Of a DNA stretch of 64,000 nucleotides, positions 10,684-23,097 are shown piece by piece. The notes under the pieces are model-generated. The model had not been told where the DNA came from. It searched no databases and saw only the letters and a program-made list of their open reading frames with translations. Source of the DNA: Neofusicoccum parvum. Its lineage: Eukaryota > Ascomycota > Dothideomycetes > Botryosphaeriales > Botryosphaeriaceae. The stretch is from positions 1,364,001-1,428,000 of the forward strand of contig CP087208.1 of the NCBI GenBank assembly GCA_020912385.1. The letters are read 5' to 3'. Every line of letters starts with the position of its first letter. Positions within the stretch are counted from its first letter, which is position 1. A program made the translations under genes and the position numbers.

Positions 10684-13600
10684 TCAAACGGAGAACCCAA
10701 TCTCAAGTCTCTTATCATCAGTCAACCTCCCCCACTCCAACAACAGCCTAAACATGTAAATCTCCATATCCTCCTTCCTCAAGACCTTCCGCGCCCACTC
10801 TGCACCCTCTTGCGCTATGACCTTCGCCTCAGCATCACGCGGCTGCCACCCCACCCTCCTCCCCGCAACGACGCCCTCAAACCCGGCAAAGTAGGCCAGC
10901 GTGGCCCACACGCCGTGGCCGCGCAGGTCGAGCGGCACGAAGTGCAGCCACGGGGTCAGCCGCGAGTCCCACCACTCGCGGAACAGGGCCATCTTGAACG
11001 GCAGCGACCGCGACAGCAGGAACGGGACGAAGCGACCGCTGAACCCGGCGCCGTCCGCGTCCAGCAGGTACCGGTGGCCCCAGTGCGCCTGGAAGTCGGC
11101 GCGCGCGCCCACGCCGAATAGCGCCTCCTGCGCGCCGCACTCGGGCGCGTGGCACCGCGTGAAGTGCGTGAAGCGGACGTCCGTCGAGATGCTGTCGCGC
11201 AGCGTCGACGCGTCGACCAGGGCAGTGCGGAAGCGGGAAGAGGCGGCGGCGTCGTCGTCCGGCAGGAGGAGCGGCTGCGGCGACGTGCTGTTCGTGAGGA
11301 GGTAAACGATGCGCTGCCGCGCCATCCCGTTCCAGCCGGACTGGCCCTCGATGGCGTAGCCCTCGGAGCTGGCGCCGCGCCAGAAGAGCGTGCGGGCTTT
11401 CTCGTCGAAGGCTGGGTCTGGGAAGGCTTCGTTGGGGGAGTAGTGGGCTTTGTCCATGTAGTTCCACGCTGATGGGTGCCGGATGTCGTTGAACCCGGGT
11501 GCCTTGCTTTGGCTGAATATGGGCATCAGGTCGTGGGTGGGGGCGAAGGATGATGGACTGATGTAGAATCCATGCGCGTTGGCGATGTCCGGCTGATTGC
11601 ATACGTCGGCTGCGAGGCTCCAGTTCGACATGAAAAGGCTGGATGAATGCGGCGATAGGCACGATGAGCAGAGCTCTTGCAAAGCCCAGTATTTCCTTCT
11701 TCTGGATGGAGAGTCTGGCGGACAATGTACGGAGCCGAATGAACTCCAGGTGGGATGGAATGACAGTTTCTGAAACCGCTTCATGTCGCTTTGCTCCTTT
11801 GGAACCACTCGCCAGTCTTCTTCGTGGCGAGCACTGAAGGCCGACGCACGAGAGGGCCTTTTTCGTCGGCTAATCTCTGCCTTTGCAGAGTTAACCACCC
11901 TATCCCATTTCTTGTACGGTACGGAAACGCGGCATTCATCATCAAGGTTGAAAGCAAGGTCCATATCCGGTAAAGCTGAAGCGAAATTGTTGGTCATTTC
12001 GACAATGCCATCCATCATCCAGCGGTGGGTACCGGGAGTGCCGTCTGTCACAGCCACTGTTCCGTTTCGGATGGTTACTCCTCCTATTCCCTGTCCGGAT
12101 GCAAGAGCTTCCTTCGTCCTCTGTCGAATCTCGGCCGGTTTCAGAGACCAGAATGGGAGCAGATCATCATGAATGCCGTCAAACTCATCAATGATAACAG
12201 AAGAGCGTTTGACGGTGTACTCATACCATTGATCGAAATGCGGCGGCGGATCATTGTTATAGCGAGACACGTAGTTCGCAGTGACCTCGGCCAGCGACGT
12301 GCCCGACGAAGCCGTCTTCAGCCACGATTCGTGTGTCGCCCTCGCCTGAGTCATGAGGTCATCCACAGGATGAGATAGTAAGACTCCTTCATCTTTTTTG
12401 ACAATGCCTTGGACCAGAGAGACAATTGCGAGAACTGTGAAGAAGTAGAAAACGCTCCAATGTTTCCGTGGAACAGGGAATCTGTGGTTTGTTCCGGTGA
12501 TAGGAATCTCCGAAAAATCTGCCTTGGATTGGAGAGTTGAACCTATGAAAAGACCGAGGGATAGGAGTATCTTCATCCTAAGATCATCTGAGGTAGTCGT
12601 TATGTCTCGATCTCTGAGTATGATTGCAGTACATGTGATGGAGCATATTATAAGAAGAGACGCAATGAGTGCACCGTTTTGACCAATCTGGAACTGATTA
12701 GCATTTTGTCCTTAATATTGGTAGCACCTCTACACTGGACGATAGTAAAACATGCAATGGACTTACTGTATGAAGAGCAAAAGCTGCAGTAACACTCAGA
12801 ATGACCGTGAGCTTGAGTATGCGAGCAAAGAAGTTCTCTGGTAGATAAACTAAGGGACCTGAAGAGTCACGAGCTTGAAAGATGTGCTGCAAAATTGCCA
12901 CGAGAAGGCAAACGGTAGCTGCAATCTGTGCACAGAAATCGAATGATTAGACACGTTCACGAAAGATAATCAGGGCGTTTAAATGTAGAAGAACCCGTGA
13001 AAGTGCACTATCCTAGTGTTCAAAGATGTAAAGGCAATTTAAAGGAAGTGTACTCACTATGCAAGCCAGTCCAAGACTATGGAGCCCGTCTTTCCTGTCT
13101 CGTGTATCTGTCTGGATAGACGGGTCCAAGGTTGGAAGCAGATATAGGACAATCATGCAGTCCAAAAGTGTACCAGATATCTGGAGGATAGGTATCACCG
13201 TCGATGGCGATAATTGTGGAGAGCATATGTAAGTGGAGGGTAGGGGAGCTCGGTAAATTGTCGTGAAACCAACAATGGTTGATAGGATGACAACAGTAGC
13301 TGCCCGGGCGACGTTCTCGCTTTGTTTCAAACTACATTGACTCCGGCGCCAATCGGCTGCGGCAACGAGGACAGGGAGAACGGCATAAAGGCCGTCAAGG
13401 CCCTGTTCCGTGCACTTGGAGCCTTGGGCGGTGTACGGGAGAATTTGGAAACGGAGAACGAGGAGGAGTCCCAACAATCCAATGCGGAGCCAGATCTTGG
13501 CCGCTGACCATATGGCAGCTTTTCTTGTCTGGACCTTCGCTGAAACGGTCTCCCCGTCATGAATGTCTTCTAGTGGGATGACGTCATAGGGCTGAGCTTG

Positions 13601-13853
13601 GGGACTGGCTCGAGCCCACAACTGTGGTATTCTTCCAAAGAGTAGAAACACAGCGGACAATGCGAAGAGAGTGAAGACCGAGGCAGCGGCGGGGCGTTCC
13701 AGGACAAGTGACGTCTCTGTGGTTGCAGTGAGATAGCCCACACAGATAACCAATCCACTGTAAGGGTCAGCGATCGTGGGAAAATCGGTGGCTCAGTCCG
13801 GCAGATGTTGCATACACTGAGCAGATTCCCTGCAGTGGCCTCAACGCTTCCAT
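10684..13853 (-). CDS. multi-pass membrane glycosyltransferase family 90 (CAP10-like)
   Basis: Four exons (13853-13816, 13757-13058, 12925-12767, 12687-10684) give 966 residues. The first 370 or so residues hold several hydrophobic segments (for example LVICVGYL, VFTLFALSAVFLLF, IGLLGLLLVL, VVILSTIVGF, IAATVCLLVAIL, LIASLLIICS), a polytopic N-terminal region typical of one fungal GT90 subgroup. The C-terminal half carries the GT90/CAP10 landmarks: LFWRGASSEGYAIEG, RQRIVYLLTN, HWGHRYLLDADGAGFSGRFVPFL and SRSLPFKMALFREWW. CAP10-like enzymes are lumenal (Golgi/ER) xylosyl- or related transferases in fungal glycan synthesis; the exact linkage cannot be told. The tiny first exon rests on frame and donor GTATGC and is the least certain part. 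Confidence 0.85.
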
Positions 13854-14405
13854 GGTTGGCGTCGGGCAGCGAAAACGACGCACGAGTAGGCTACGAGGCT
13901 AAGAAGACAGCTGTTTTGTCCTGCCAAGGCTTGTGCGACGTAATTCTAGAAACAGGGTCATCACGGTAATCGCCGTGACGAGGCGTTCGGGGCGCATCTC
14001 TACTGGTGATGGTTGAAAAGCTGAACCAATCATGCACCGTAGAACGGCATGATGCACCGCTAGTAAGCCCTAAGCCTGCGAAAAAGCACCGGCAGCCGTA
14101 CCTGTATTTTACGTGACATCATCCTTGGATTGATATCTAACCTGTACGACTCAAGCGTTGACTTGATTTGAGCTTCCAGCTTCCAGTACGACCGCGACTC
14201 AATTCACCCTTGCGTTACTTCCACGCCGACCGCACTCGTCTAAGTCTGCCACTAAAATCTCGCGATGCCGACATGACGCTGCGTTCAAAAGTTCAAGCAC
14301 TGATGATCAGCATCGGACAACTTTCTTTTCTTTAGCAGGCTTGAGAAACTCCAGGTTGCACCAGACCGCGTTCTTGCCCATCTTACTATAGATCATACCA
14401 GGCTA

Positions 14406-15226
14406 TTACGCATACATGCGGCCTTCCACTGGCTTGTCGACTGGACCGCTCGAGAAAGAGCAATGCCCAACACCATCATCAGACTCGTCCGGAATGGCAA
14501 CGCTGCAGCTCCCCGCAAGTGGGATGCCGGGAGGCAACTTCCTGGTTCCGAGCAGCGCCGCAGCGGTAAGAAGCCCAACCGGGATAAGTATGGTCAGGAT
14601 CATGCCAGACGGCGAGTACCCACAAGACATGAGAACATTCTCTGTCGTGAGATCTTCTAGCGGCTTCCTGTTATCCCCACTCCGCTTGTCAATGTTCGCG
14701 AGGAAAACGCTCTGGGATATGATCCAGTGAAGGAGTGTTGATGGGACCATCAGCGGCACGCCGATTCGGTAGGGCGCTTGTAGGAAATACGTGGGGCGCT
14801 GCTCTCCGCGCGGTTCGGACACTCGTAGGGCTCGGCGCTTGTACGCATACCGACTCCACTTGTCGGCGAGCGCCATGCTCGTGATCAAGCCGTTGAAGAG
14901 AAGGTAAAACATTGAAAGGTAGGCTTGCGGGAATTTGGCGATGAGGACCATCAGGATAAGCGCGCCAGGAGACCGTTGCGTGAAGACGCCCCAGCCTGTG
15001 ATGACGTTATGCGGCTCAACGGCCCCGAAGCCGAGATCCCAAAGGGACTTGATGTCGCCAAGGCCAAATCGCTTCTGGAGTCCCCATACTGCGTATCCAA
15101 AAAATGCAAAGATTGCTACAATTCCGACAAGGCTTCATGAGACTCAGATCCTTCCAGAGGCATTTCTGATGGAGGGAAGTCTCGGTTGCTGTCGTTGCTT
15201 TGAGGACTGCCAGCTGGGGCAGACAT
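14406..15226 (-). pseudogene. C-terminal remnant of a DUF6536 membrane protein
   Basis: An open frame from 15134 to 14406 encodes the C-terminal half of a DUF6536-type fungal protein: EPHNVITGWG, IAKFPQAYLS, YFLQAPYRIGVP, LLHWIISQSVFLA, CGYSPSGMI, LPPGIPLAGSCS and VGHCSFSSGPVDKPVEGRMYA-type end. Full members are near 700 residues with an N-terminal domain of four helices, which is absent here. A start-like ATG at 15226 opens a 36-codon frame (MSAPAGSPQ..) that runs out of frame with the conserved part at about 15134, so at least one frameshift separates them. The stretch between SCS and GHCSF is also shorter than I expect for the family. I read this as a truncated, decaying copy; an unusual splice product is a less likely alternative. 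Confidence 0.65.
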
Positions 15227-15742
15227 TTTGGAAACGAATTCGCACTTGTTTAGTAGAGAAATTGCATGGACTAGGTATGGATGAAAGGTTCCAGCGAAAC
15301 TTTCAGCTAAGAAATGTTTGACGAGCTGCAGGGGTCTGATAGACTAAACCGGAATTATCTGTGAGCTGGCAATTCATTCCTGATTTCGACGGGTCAGGGC
15401 AAATCGCATTTTGGGGAGTACGACTTGGTGGACCGTTCGCAGCAGGCATCCATCTGACATGCATCAAGGCCCCGGCTCGGCTGATATCCAGAATGTGTAT
15501 CCATTTCGGGAAGCCCGGAGTCTCTTGGCAGTAGTTCTGATGTCGGTCATTACGGTTCGGCTTAGCAATCAGCTGCAATGTCCATGCAACATATCTCCTT
15601 ACCTTGCTATAATTTTTATCCCGATGATTAAGTCTCGAACAATAATCTATCGATACATGCATTCAGGGCGAGACAAGAGTTCTCTATTTTTTGGCTCAAC
15701 CGGGCGACTAAAGCATTTGTATGAATTTCACCAAGATGCCTT

Positions 15743-16207
15743 CTAACGGAACAACTGCTCAACAAACTCCTTGTAGTGCTTCTTAGCCAGCTAAGTTTTG
15801 CTGATAACACGCTCCACACCCGCCGGCTTCCTACCCGCATCCACGTGGATGTAGGCGCCAGCGTCATCATATCCTCCATGCCCCCAGCACATCAAGCGTG
15901 TGGATGTCTCCAGACGTCTTGAACGGATAGCTACCCGGCATCGACCATCACGGATGCTCAAGGTAGTGCCTCCGCCCATGCAGGATTCTGACAAAGTAGC
16001 CATGGCTCACGGAGAGGAAGAGCGGTTGGAAACAGATGCTCGGTGCTTGCGGCATCAAAAGGCGCGGTCGGTGACTTTGAGGTCAAGGACTGAAGGGATT
16101 ATGAGGCCGGGGAGTTTGTTGGGGAGAGGTGGGTAGCGGTAGAGTATGGTGAGCTAGTCGGCGCGGAGGGCGCTGGTTTCGGGGGTGGTGGTTGATGGTG
16201 AGGTCAT
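15743..16207 (-). pseudogene. decayed cupin (2,4'-dihydroxyacetophenone-dioxygenase-like) gene
   Basis: Reading the minus strand across three frames recovers, in order, a start (MTSPSTTTPETSALRAD), PGLIIPSVLDLKVTDRAF, MPQAPSICFQPLFLSVSHGY, RHYLEHP, GSYPFKTSGDIHTLDVLG and an end like LAKKHYKEF..LFR with a stop at 15743. That order fits the ChrR/2,4'-dihydroxyacetophenone-dioxygenase type of cupin. At least three in-frame stops and several frameshifts interrupt it, so it cannot make the full protein. One stop is where a conserved Trp is expected (TGA after TDRAF), which fits a G-to-A change. Assignment is from remembered family patterns and is moderate. Confidence 0.45.
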
Positions 16208-16621
16208 TTTGGTGCTGCGTAAATTCATGGGTGGAGGTACAGATGGTATATGATCAGTCCGTAGAGTATTGTACGGAGCCTCCAGAAGTACGCGTAGTTG
16301 TGAAGAAGCCAGTGACTTCTGGAGAGTGACAGAATTTGCTGCGGCACGAATTACTAGCAGCCTCTTTGAAGGCGATAGAGCTATTGAGAAGTGCCAAGTA
16401 TTGTTCCCATTGAGTAGAGAACCATAGTATTGGTTAAAGCGAGCCTCGGTGAGTATTTCATATAGTCTATTGATTTAGAAAATGACTCTAAAAATGGCAC
16501 CGCAGGCTTCCGATGTAACTTCCTTGAAAGTACTTTACCGAAGTGAAAAGATACAGTACGTTCTCGTGTATACCTGAACTGATCAAGGTTAATGTAAAGA
16601 CCCACGCAGTATACGAAACAC

Positions 16622-18962
16622 TCAATGGTGAAATTGGAAATCCAGCCTCTTGTTCCCTTCATCCGTTGTCGTAGCCAAGTATTCCTCACGCTGCTCTGCC
16701 GTCATTGCGTTCCACTTCGCCGCCTTCGTCTTGTTACGCCACATGTAGTAGCCTTTGGTGAGGCCATAGAGGGCGATGTTCATGATGCAGATGGCCAGAA
16801 GAGCTCGGTTGCCCTGACGGTAACGGGGCTTGTCATCTGTGAGTAGAATTAGCATGCATGGTCATTGGTATCTGCGAAGCATTGTAGCCTGCAGCCAGTA
16901 GAGAGAGCACTCGCCTTCCCGGTAGATGTTGGATGAGATGATACCACTTGCTTGAACAAACATGTTGTACATTGCGGCAGAAACTGTACGGGAGCGGACA
17001 GTGTTTGAGATGCGGGAATTCCAGGCAACTTGGATTGGGTGGGCTATTACTCGTTAGTGACATGGTATATGGTGTCAGGTGTGTTTTGATATCTCACGAG
17101 ATGGGTAACTCAAGAAGATGGTCATGATAGCCCAGGCCACCCATTGGTTAAGCTTGTTGATATCCATGACATAAAGCACAATGACGAAAGGGAGGGCCCA
17201 TATCTGTGAGATGACTGCGGTGAGACACAGGCTGTTGATGACTTCCGCAAGATAGGTTATCCCGAGCATCGTGAAAATATGGAGGACCTGTGGCGCCAAT
17301 GATTAGCATCGTGTAATACAGTAGCTGCTCTCAACGCTTCGGCTCACCTGGGATGGAATGACGAGTAAATTAGTTGTAAACGTGTCAAACCCGAGAGTTT
17401 TCAGGGTCAAGGTGAGATAGTTTGATGGTGTAGCTGGCGTCGGGTTAGCATGGAGCAGCTGGGACAACCGACATGACGACTTACACATGGGGATCTGGAA
17501 AGTCAAGCCGAGAAGGTACAGAGGCCATATATCGAAGTCTCGCAAGCTCTGCCATAGCATTTTTGGAGTGAGAGCCTCGCGGTTGTGCATGCCGCTTTTG
17601 CTGGGATCCTCTCTGATGACGCGGTTGACCATGATAGTCTCCTCTCTGGACCGAGGTTAGTCGATTTCATGGCCACAATCCGCCATGCTTACCTTTCAGT
17701 GAACCAGCCCTTCTTCCCACGTGCCCAGTTTGCTGTTTGCGTAGGACCAGGCGGCATAAGCACGTATGCGAGGAGACCAACGACAAGGGTCAGGAGGCCC
17801 TGCATGTGTCACTAATAGGGTTATTGAAAGATAGGAAGGCTCAACTTACTTCAAGCAAGAACAACCATCGCCAACCAGAGTGCCCTTCATGACCTCTCAA
17901 ATGGAGGATGCCAAAGGCCAGGAAGCTCGCTAGAATATCAGCAATGCTCATGGCTGTCCAGAAGAATCCTAAACGAATCGACAGCTCATGATGCTTGTAA
18001 AAGTATGAGAGATACAGGATTACCTGATGACATTAGTAGTGTTGCAAAACGGCTAAGCGAGAGCCCTTGTTACTTACGTCTGGAATGAATCCGCCCTGTA
18101 AAATTCCGAGTAATGCTCTACATGCCAGAAATGACGCCCTGCCACTCAGTTTGAACTGGGCTGCAGCAACGATGGACCATCTTAACACATATCAGTGAGA
18201 TATTAGGACACAGTGGGGCTCCACGAACAGTGTCATTTGCGTCGGGATCCATCGGTCAGGACCCATCCATTTGCTGACCAGTTGAGACGGAAGCTCGGCG
18301 CAAAGGAAAGACAGCTTGAAGACCGTATTTCCAAGATTGTAGTCATTGGTGTTCAGACCAAGATCCCCCAAGAAGTTGTCAGTGAGAGCTTGCTGGAGAT
18401 TTGAGCGGTCGAGTTCCTTTGCGTTCTGCATCAGCATCCTACTGTGTGTTGCGGAATTGAAGTGGACTTACCAAAGCTATGAACATGATGCATGCCCATA
18501 TCATGATTCGGATATCGATCTTCCGGAGAAGTTTCTGTCTACGTTAGAAACGGATAACTATCAAAACGTATCATTGCTCACATATTCTTCGGCCCATGTC
18601 CATCTTGCAGAAGGATCAAAGCGATGGATATTCTCCCAGTCCGCCCGTGGATGGTAATGCTTGGCGACGTCCGGATCATCGAATACAGACCGTTGGGTCG
18701 CAATAGCAGAGCCATCGAACTTCTTTCCGCGTTGATACCAGAACCTCCGCTCAGAACCAGGATGGCTTAGGGCAAGGTCCTCCTGGGATTCTCGCTTCAC
18801 TTCAACAAGCGGCACCTTCTTTTCGTCCGCATGAATGACCGGAGTAGTGTCCTGAGGATTTTTGTCGACTGGAGGTCCGCCAAAGTCATCTGCACCAGAA
18901 GCCATGTCTTCACCGTTGTAAAGAAGGGGTATTGTTTCCGGGTTCCGTGAAGAAGAGGACAT
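16622..18962 (-). CDS. MFS transporter, anion:cation symporter (Dal5/allantoate-permease-like) type
   Basis: Eleven exons (18962-18582, 18534-18472, 18416-18229, 18180-18078, 18023-17850, 17799-17693, 17645-17485, 17433-17348, 17287-17098, 17043-16915, 16836-16622) give 598 residues with every phase consistent. A hydrophilic N-terminus of about 125 residues precedes the first helix ([14 protein letters not shown]). The motif [15 protein letters not shown] and the segment [23 protein letters not shown] are hallmarks of the fungal ACS branch that imports allantoate, vitamins, nicotinate, sulfonates and similar anions. Intron 10 (16914-16837) needs a GC donor (GCGAGT); using the nearby GT gives an immediate stop. 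The gene faces a TauD-type dioxygenase 1.1 kb away, which makes an organosulfonate substrate plausible but unproven. Confidence 0.87.
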
Positions 18963-20071
18963 GGTGACTGGATTGGCTTAAATACCGGGCCTACAGCTGG
19001 AATCGAGATGCGAGATAAAAGGAATTGGCAGCCACAGATATTGTTATTTTGCCAATAATCACGCAAGCATTGCCATGGATCGATACAAGAACCTTGTGGC
19101 GGCAATGCCGTCTTGGAATGGGGCTTCTTTTTCGGGTCTTGCCTCGCAGCTGAGGCAAAAAACAGGGTTCAGGCGGAAGAGCTGAGAGTTAACCCGATGT
19201 TGAATTTTTTATGCCTGTCGATCTAGAACGATTGAGTGGGTGCCCAGTTACTTGGCTGCAAGTGAGATGAGGGAGGTTGGAGAAGAACGGTCACACTGTT
19301 GGTTGATGAGCCGGAGTGTTTGCCCCAGGCCAACATCGGCCGACAGCACATACAACACCAAGGGAGGGGTCACAGGATACCTGTAAATCCACTTTCGGTT
19401 CGCTCAAGGCATTTCCGGCCGTAGATCAACCAAAATCAGCGGCTTTCCATTGGTGATTCTCTTGCCCAGACATTTTCCCCATCACGCAATCAACACGCAT
19501 AATTGACCATTTGTGGTGCGGGGTTAAAGTCTCGATAAGTGCGGACCATACCGCAAAGTCTACAATCACGTATCGGACTGATACCAGGCTTCGCGATACA
19601 TCAGGAATAGCCTGTGGGTTGAACGCGAAGCTGCAGAGCCCTGGTTGAAGTTGGAGAGTATGGCAGGTGTGGTCCGTTCATTGTTCTGCGAGTCCACCAC
19701 CGAAACCCAGGGCATCTTAGAATTGCGCAATGGATTTATCTCATCGGCATCTTATCTATGACGAGCGCGGTGAGGCGCATAACGGAATTTCTAGAGCCAA
19801 TCCTTTGAAGTGCATTATCCCACCGTTTGACTGCTCACCAGTGCTTTTTGAAGCGAGCGTGCGGGACGGGACTGGAGTCATCGCGCAATAGTCTACCAGG
19901 ATTGCGGCGCATCGACACCCCGCTCGCTGAACTAAGGACTCTGCATGGATATAAGGGAATCATCTTCCCAATCGTTGATTTAGCTGCAAACTCTCTCTGG
20001 TTTCCAACCTCTCACATCTCAAACCCTACGTTGAGCCCGAGACAAATCCGAACACAGTGCCCCTCAACGCC
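18963..20071. promoter_or_regulatory. shared divergent promoter region (MFS transporter / TauD)
   Basis: 1.1 kb separates the start codons of the two divergently transcribed genes. No ORF in it is convincing. A common regulatory region would suit co-induction of uptake and oxidation genes, but I did not identify a specific factor site. Confidence 0.4.
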
Positions 20072-21282
20072 ATGTCGACGGTCACTGAAACAGCACAGGT
20101 CTTGATTGACAACACCAAAGAGAAGCTTGGCTCGGTTGTTGCCGAACACAAGGAGCCATTGAAGCTCAGTGGAGTTCTTGATCAGTATGAATCTTTTGAT
20201 GTCACTCCCGTGATTGGGAGAGAATTCCCAAATGCAAAACTCAAGGAATGGCTCGAAGCTCCCAACTCGGATGAGCTGATCAGGGATTTGGCTATCACAA
20301 GTAAGACTACCCTGCATGATATCTTGTCCACTATCTGATAAGTTTCTTTTCACAGTCTCTCAACGTGGCGTCGTCTTCTTCCGCAAGCAGGATGACATCA
20401 CAAACGATCTGCAGAAGCAGTTGGTCCATCGTCTTGGCCAACTTTCTTGGAACTCCGACAATCCAAAGACATCTGGATTGCACATTCACCCTGTTTCCAA
20501 CAGCGGCCGAACCCTCGGCGGCAAGGACGATGAGATCAGTGTCATCTCGTCCGAGCAGCAGAAGAAGCTCTACGCCAACGCACCCTACAAGAAGAAGCAA
20601 AGCCATGCCGACGGATGGCATAGCGACATAACTTTTGAACCTATCCCGAGCGATTACGCGCTGCTTCGCTTGACCGAGCTTCCCAAAACTGGTGGTGGTA
20701 CGTCAAACCACTTCCCCTGAGAATCCCTGGCGACTGCTGACCAAACTGAAAGACACACTCTGGGCCTCGGGCTACGAAGTCTACGACCGTCTCTCTCCGC
20801 CAATCCAGAAGCTCCTCGAGTCTCTCACCGGCACCTACGCCCAGCCGATCTTCGAGGAAGCCGCGAAGACCAATGGTTTCGAGCTCTACAGCAAGCCCCG
20901 CGGCGCCCCCGAGAACGTTGGCACAGAGCTGAAAGCAACTCACCCCATTGTCCGCACTAACCCCGTGACTGGCTGGAAGTCCATCTTTGCCGTTGGTCAC
21001 CACGCTAAGCGGATCAACGAATTAACGGAGGAGGAGTCCGAGACTTTCCTGAAGTGGTTCGTGCGCCTGATTGTGGACAACCACGACTTGCAGGTCCGTC
21101 ACCGATGGCAGAACCCCAATGATCTTGCGATCTGGGACAACCGAAGCGTGTATCACACCGCAACCTATGACTATGACGGACTTGGAGCGAGAACTGGACA
21201 GCGTGCTGTAAGCTTGGGGGAGAAGCCCTTCCTTGACCCGCAAAGCACCAGTAGGCGGGAGGCACTCTCGAAGGAGGCGTAG
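20072..21282 (+). CDS. TauD-type Fe(II)/2-oxoglutarate dioxygenase
   Basis: Three exons (20072-20300, 20356-20697, 20753-21282), 366 residues. The family hydroxylates taurine or related substrates next to the sulfonate, releasing sulfite, with 2-oxoglutarate as co-substrate. The HxD iron-binding motif is in GWHSDITFEP (about His165, Asp167), the distal histidine in NRSVYHTATYDYDG, and the 2-oxoglutarate-binding arginine region in GARTGQRAVSLGE. The segment ISQRGVVFFRKQ near residue 80 is also typical of fungal members. Introns have GTAAGA and GTACGT donors. The start follows a GTG/ATG choice in the same frame; the ATG at 20072 is used. Substrate could be taurine, another sulfonate, or a non-sulfonate acid; the adjacent anion transporter favours the first two. 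Confidence 0.9.
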
Positions 21283-21465
21283 ACGGACGAACACCACCAG
21301 GTATTGAGAAAGTTCCCGTCAAGTATTGAATTTGTAATTTGAATCAGAAATGATAGTACCGTTCTTTGCCTTCACTCTTCCTTATTTCTACGTTTATGAC
21401 AATTTGGATCTTCCGCTGTTCTATCGCACAAGCCCATCAACTTCCCTTTGTCCTTTCCTATCCAC

Positions 21466-23097
21466 CTACGGCCTACACCCCGGATAATCCGCCCCCATCT
21501 GCAACCCCATAACCTGCGGATTCAAATTATAAATCCCATCCGGACACGCCTTCGTCACACACCTCCCGCCCGCCGCCCTCATCACGACCTTCCCCTCCTT
21601 ATTCACCACCTCCAACCGCTGCGCCCCAACATTCAACCCCTCAAACACCCCCGAATTCAACCCCGGCACCAGCGCCACCGTCCCCCCCACCCTCACCCCT
21701 CCACTCCACATCTGCACCCTCCAGCCCGCCACGTCGCTCCCGCTCCCAACCACCACCGCCCACGCCACCACCTCCCTCGCCGCCCCGAACCCCAGCGGCC
21801 TTGCCGCGTACTCGTCGCCCCCGCCGCACGCCGTGCCCGCGTGCACCGGCTTGTACCAGATGGCCCCGACAGCCGGCCGCGCCGGCGTCAGCGCGGGCGG
21901 GCGCATGGCCGACGGCGGCGCGCCGGCTTTGTAGGCTGCGATGAAGGCCGTCAGCAGCGGCTGCATGGCCGTGTGCGGGGCGGAGGCCTGCGAGGCGTAG
22001 GCGGCCGGCCGGCGGTCGGTGTTTTGCTCCGGCCAGAGGGGCCCGATGTAGTGGGCTTCGGGGCCGTCGTTCTGCGGCCGGGGGTTAGTGGGGTGGGGGG
22101 ATGGGCAAGGAAGGGGGGACGCACCCAGGTGAGGATTTCGGTGAAGTTGGGGGAGGGCGTCATGGTCAGGATGGCTTTCATGCGTTGGGTGAGGTGGTCT
22201 TCGCCGGCGCGCCAGAGGCGCGCGCCGTACTGGTGGGGAGGGTGGGTTAGTGGGGGGTTTGGGAGGTGGGATGGGTGGGTGGGGGGCTTACGGCGTTCTT
22301 GTACTGTAGCATGCTGAGGCCTGAGAGTTTTGATGTGAACGTAGCTTTTGGTGAACATGGGTGCCCACTTACCAATCATGTATGACTTCTTGCGTTGGAC
22401 TGCGCCAGCAGCAACTTTCTTGTCAAGAGAGATGTCTCCAATGTTTTTCTGACCCACGTTTGGCCATGAGGACTCCCAACTGAAGAGACCATCAACTACA
22501 TCACCCCAGTACCCCCACCAGCCAGGATGCGCTTCGTAATATCCCTGAGTCTGGTCAAAGTCCGGGACAAAATAGACCTTGTTGGCCCACTTCTTCTTCC
22601 AAGCAAGCCAGACTTCCTTGGTAGTACCACCGTCACCGAAAGTGCTGATAAACGGGAAACCGTTGGGTCCCTTTTGGTAAGCTCCATGGCCCATAAAGTC
22701 ACGCAGGAGACTGTCGTAATCGGCGAGCTTCTTCCCAGCACTACCAGAGGCCCAGAGATCCAGGCTGAAGAACAGCTTGAACTTGGGGTACTTGTCGCGA
22801 GTGTAGTCGAACATGTAATTCATGGTGTCGCGGACAAAGGGCTGGGTGGGGTCACCGATATTCATGGCGAAGCCGTCAAGACCCATGGCTGCAGCTTGGT
22901 CGACGTCTTGGCGGGCATGTTCTTGGGTGACCGTCCCGACCTGTAGGGGGATAAGTTCACAAACTGACATAGTTGAGAGTCTCTGGAATACTACAGACCA
23001 TGTAATGCGCGAACACGAGCTTTTGGGAAGCTACCTGCCCAGTGAATAGCAGGATGTAGAGCGAAGCCAGCGTCAGGGAAGAAGCTGGAACGCGCAT
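21466..23097 (-). CDS. secreted GH71 alpha-1,3-glucanase (mutanase)
   Basis: Five exons (23097-22999, 22940-22373, 22320-22292, 22229-22125, 22071-21466), 468 residues, including a 29-nt exon 3 fixed by frame and by the conserved run GLSMLQYKNA. The signal peptide ends near VASQ (about residue 24). The GH71 features are FAHYMVGTVTQEHA at the domain start, GFAMNIGDP, FFSLDLWA, FISTFGDGG, YFVPDFDQ, GDVVDGLFSWESSWP, ISLDKKV and the EILTWNDGPE segment with the probable catalytic acid. These enzymes hydrolyse alpha-1,3-glucan in fungal walls, in autolysis, septum remodelling or attack on other fungi. The C-terminal 170 residues form a beta-rich domain seen in many GH71 proteins. Confidence 0.93.
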
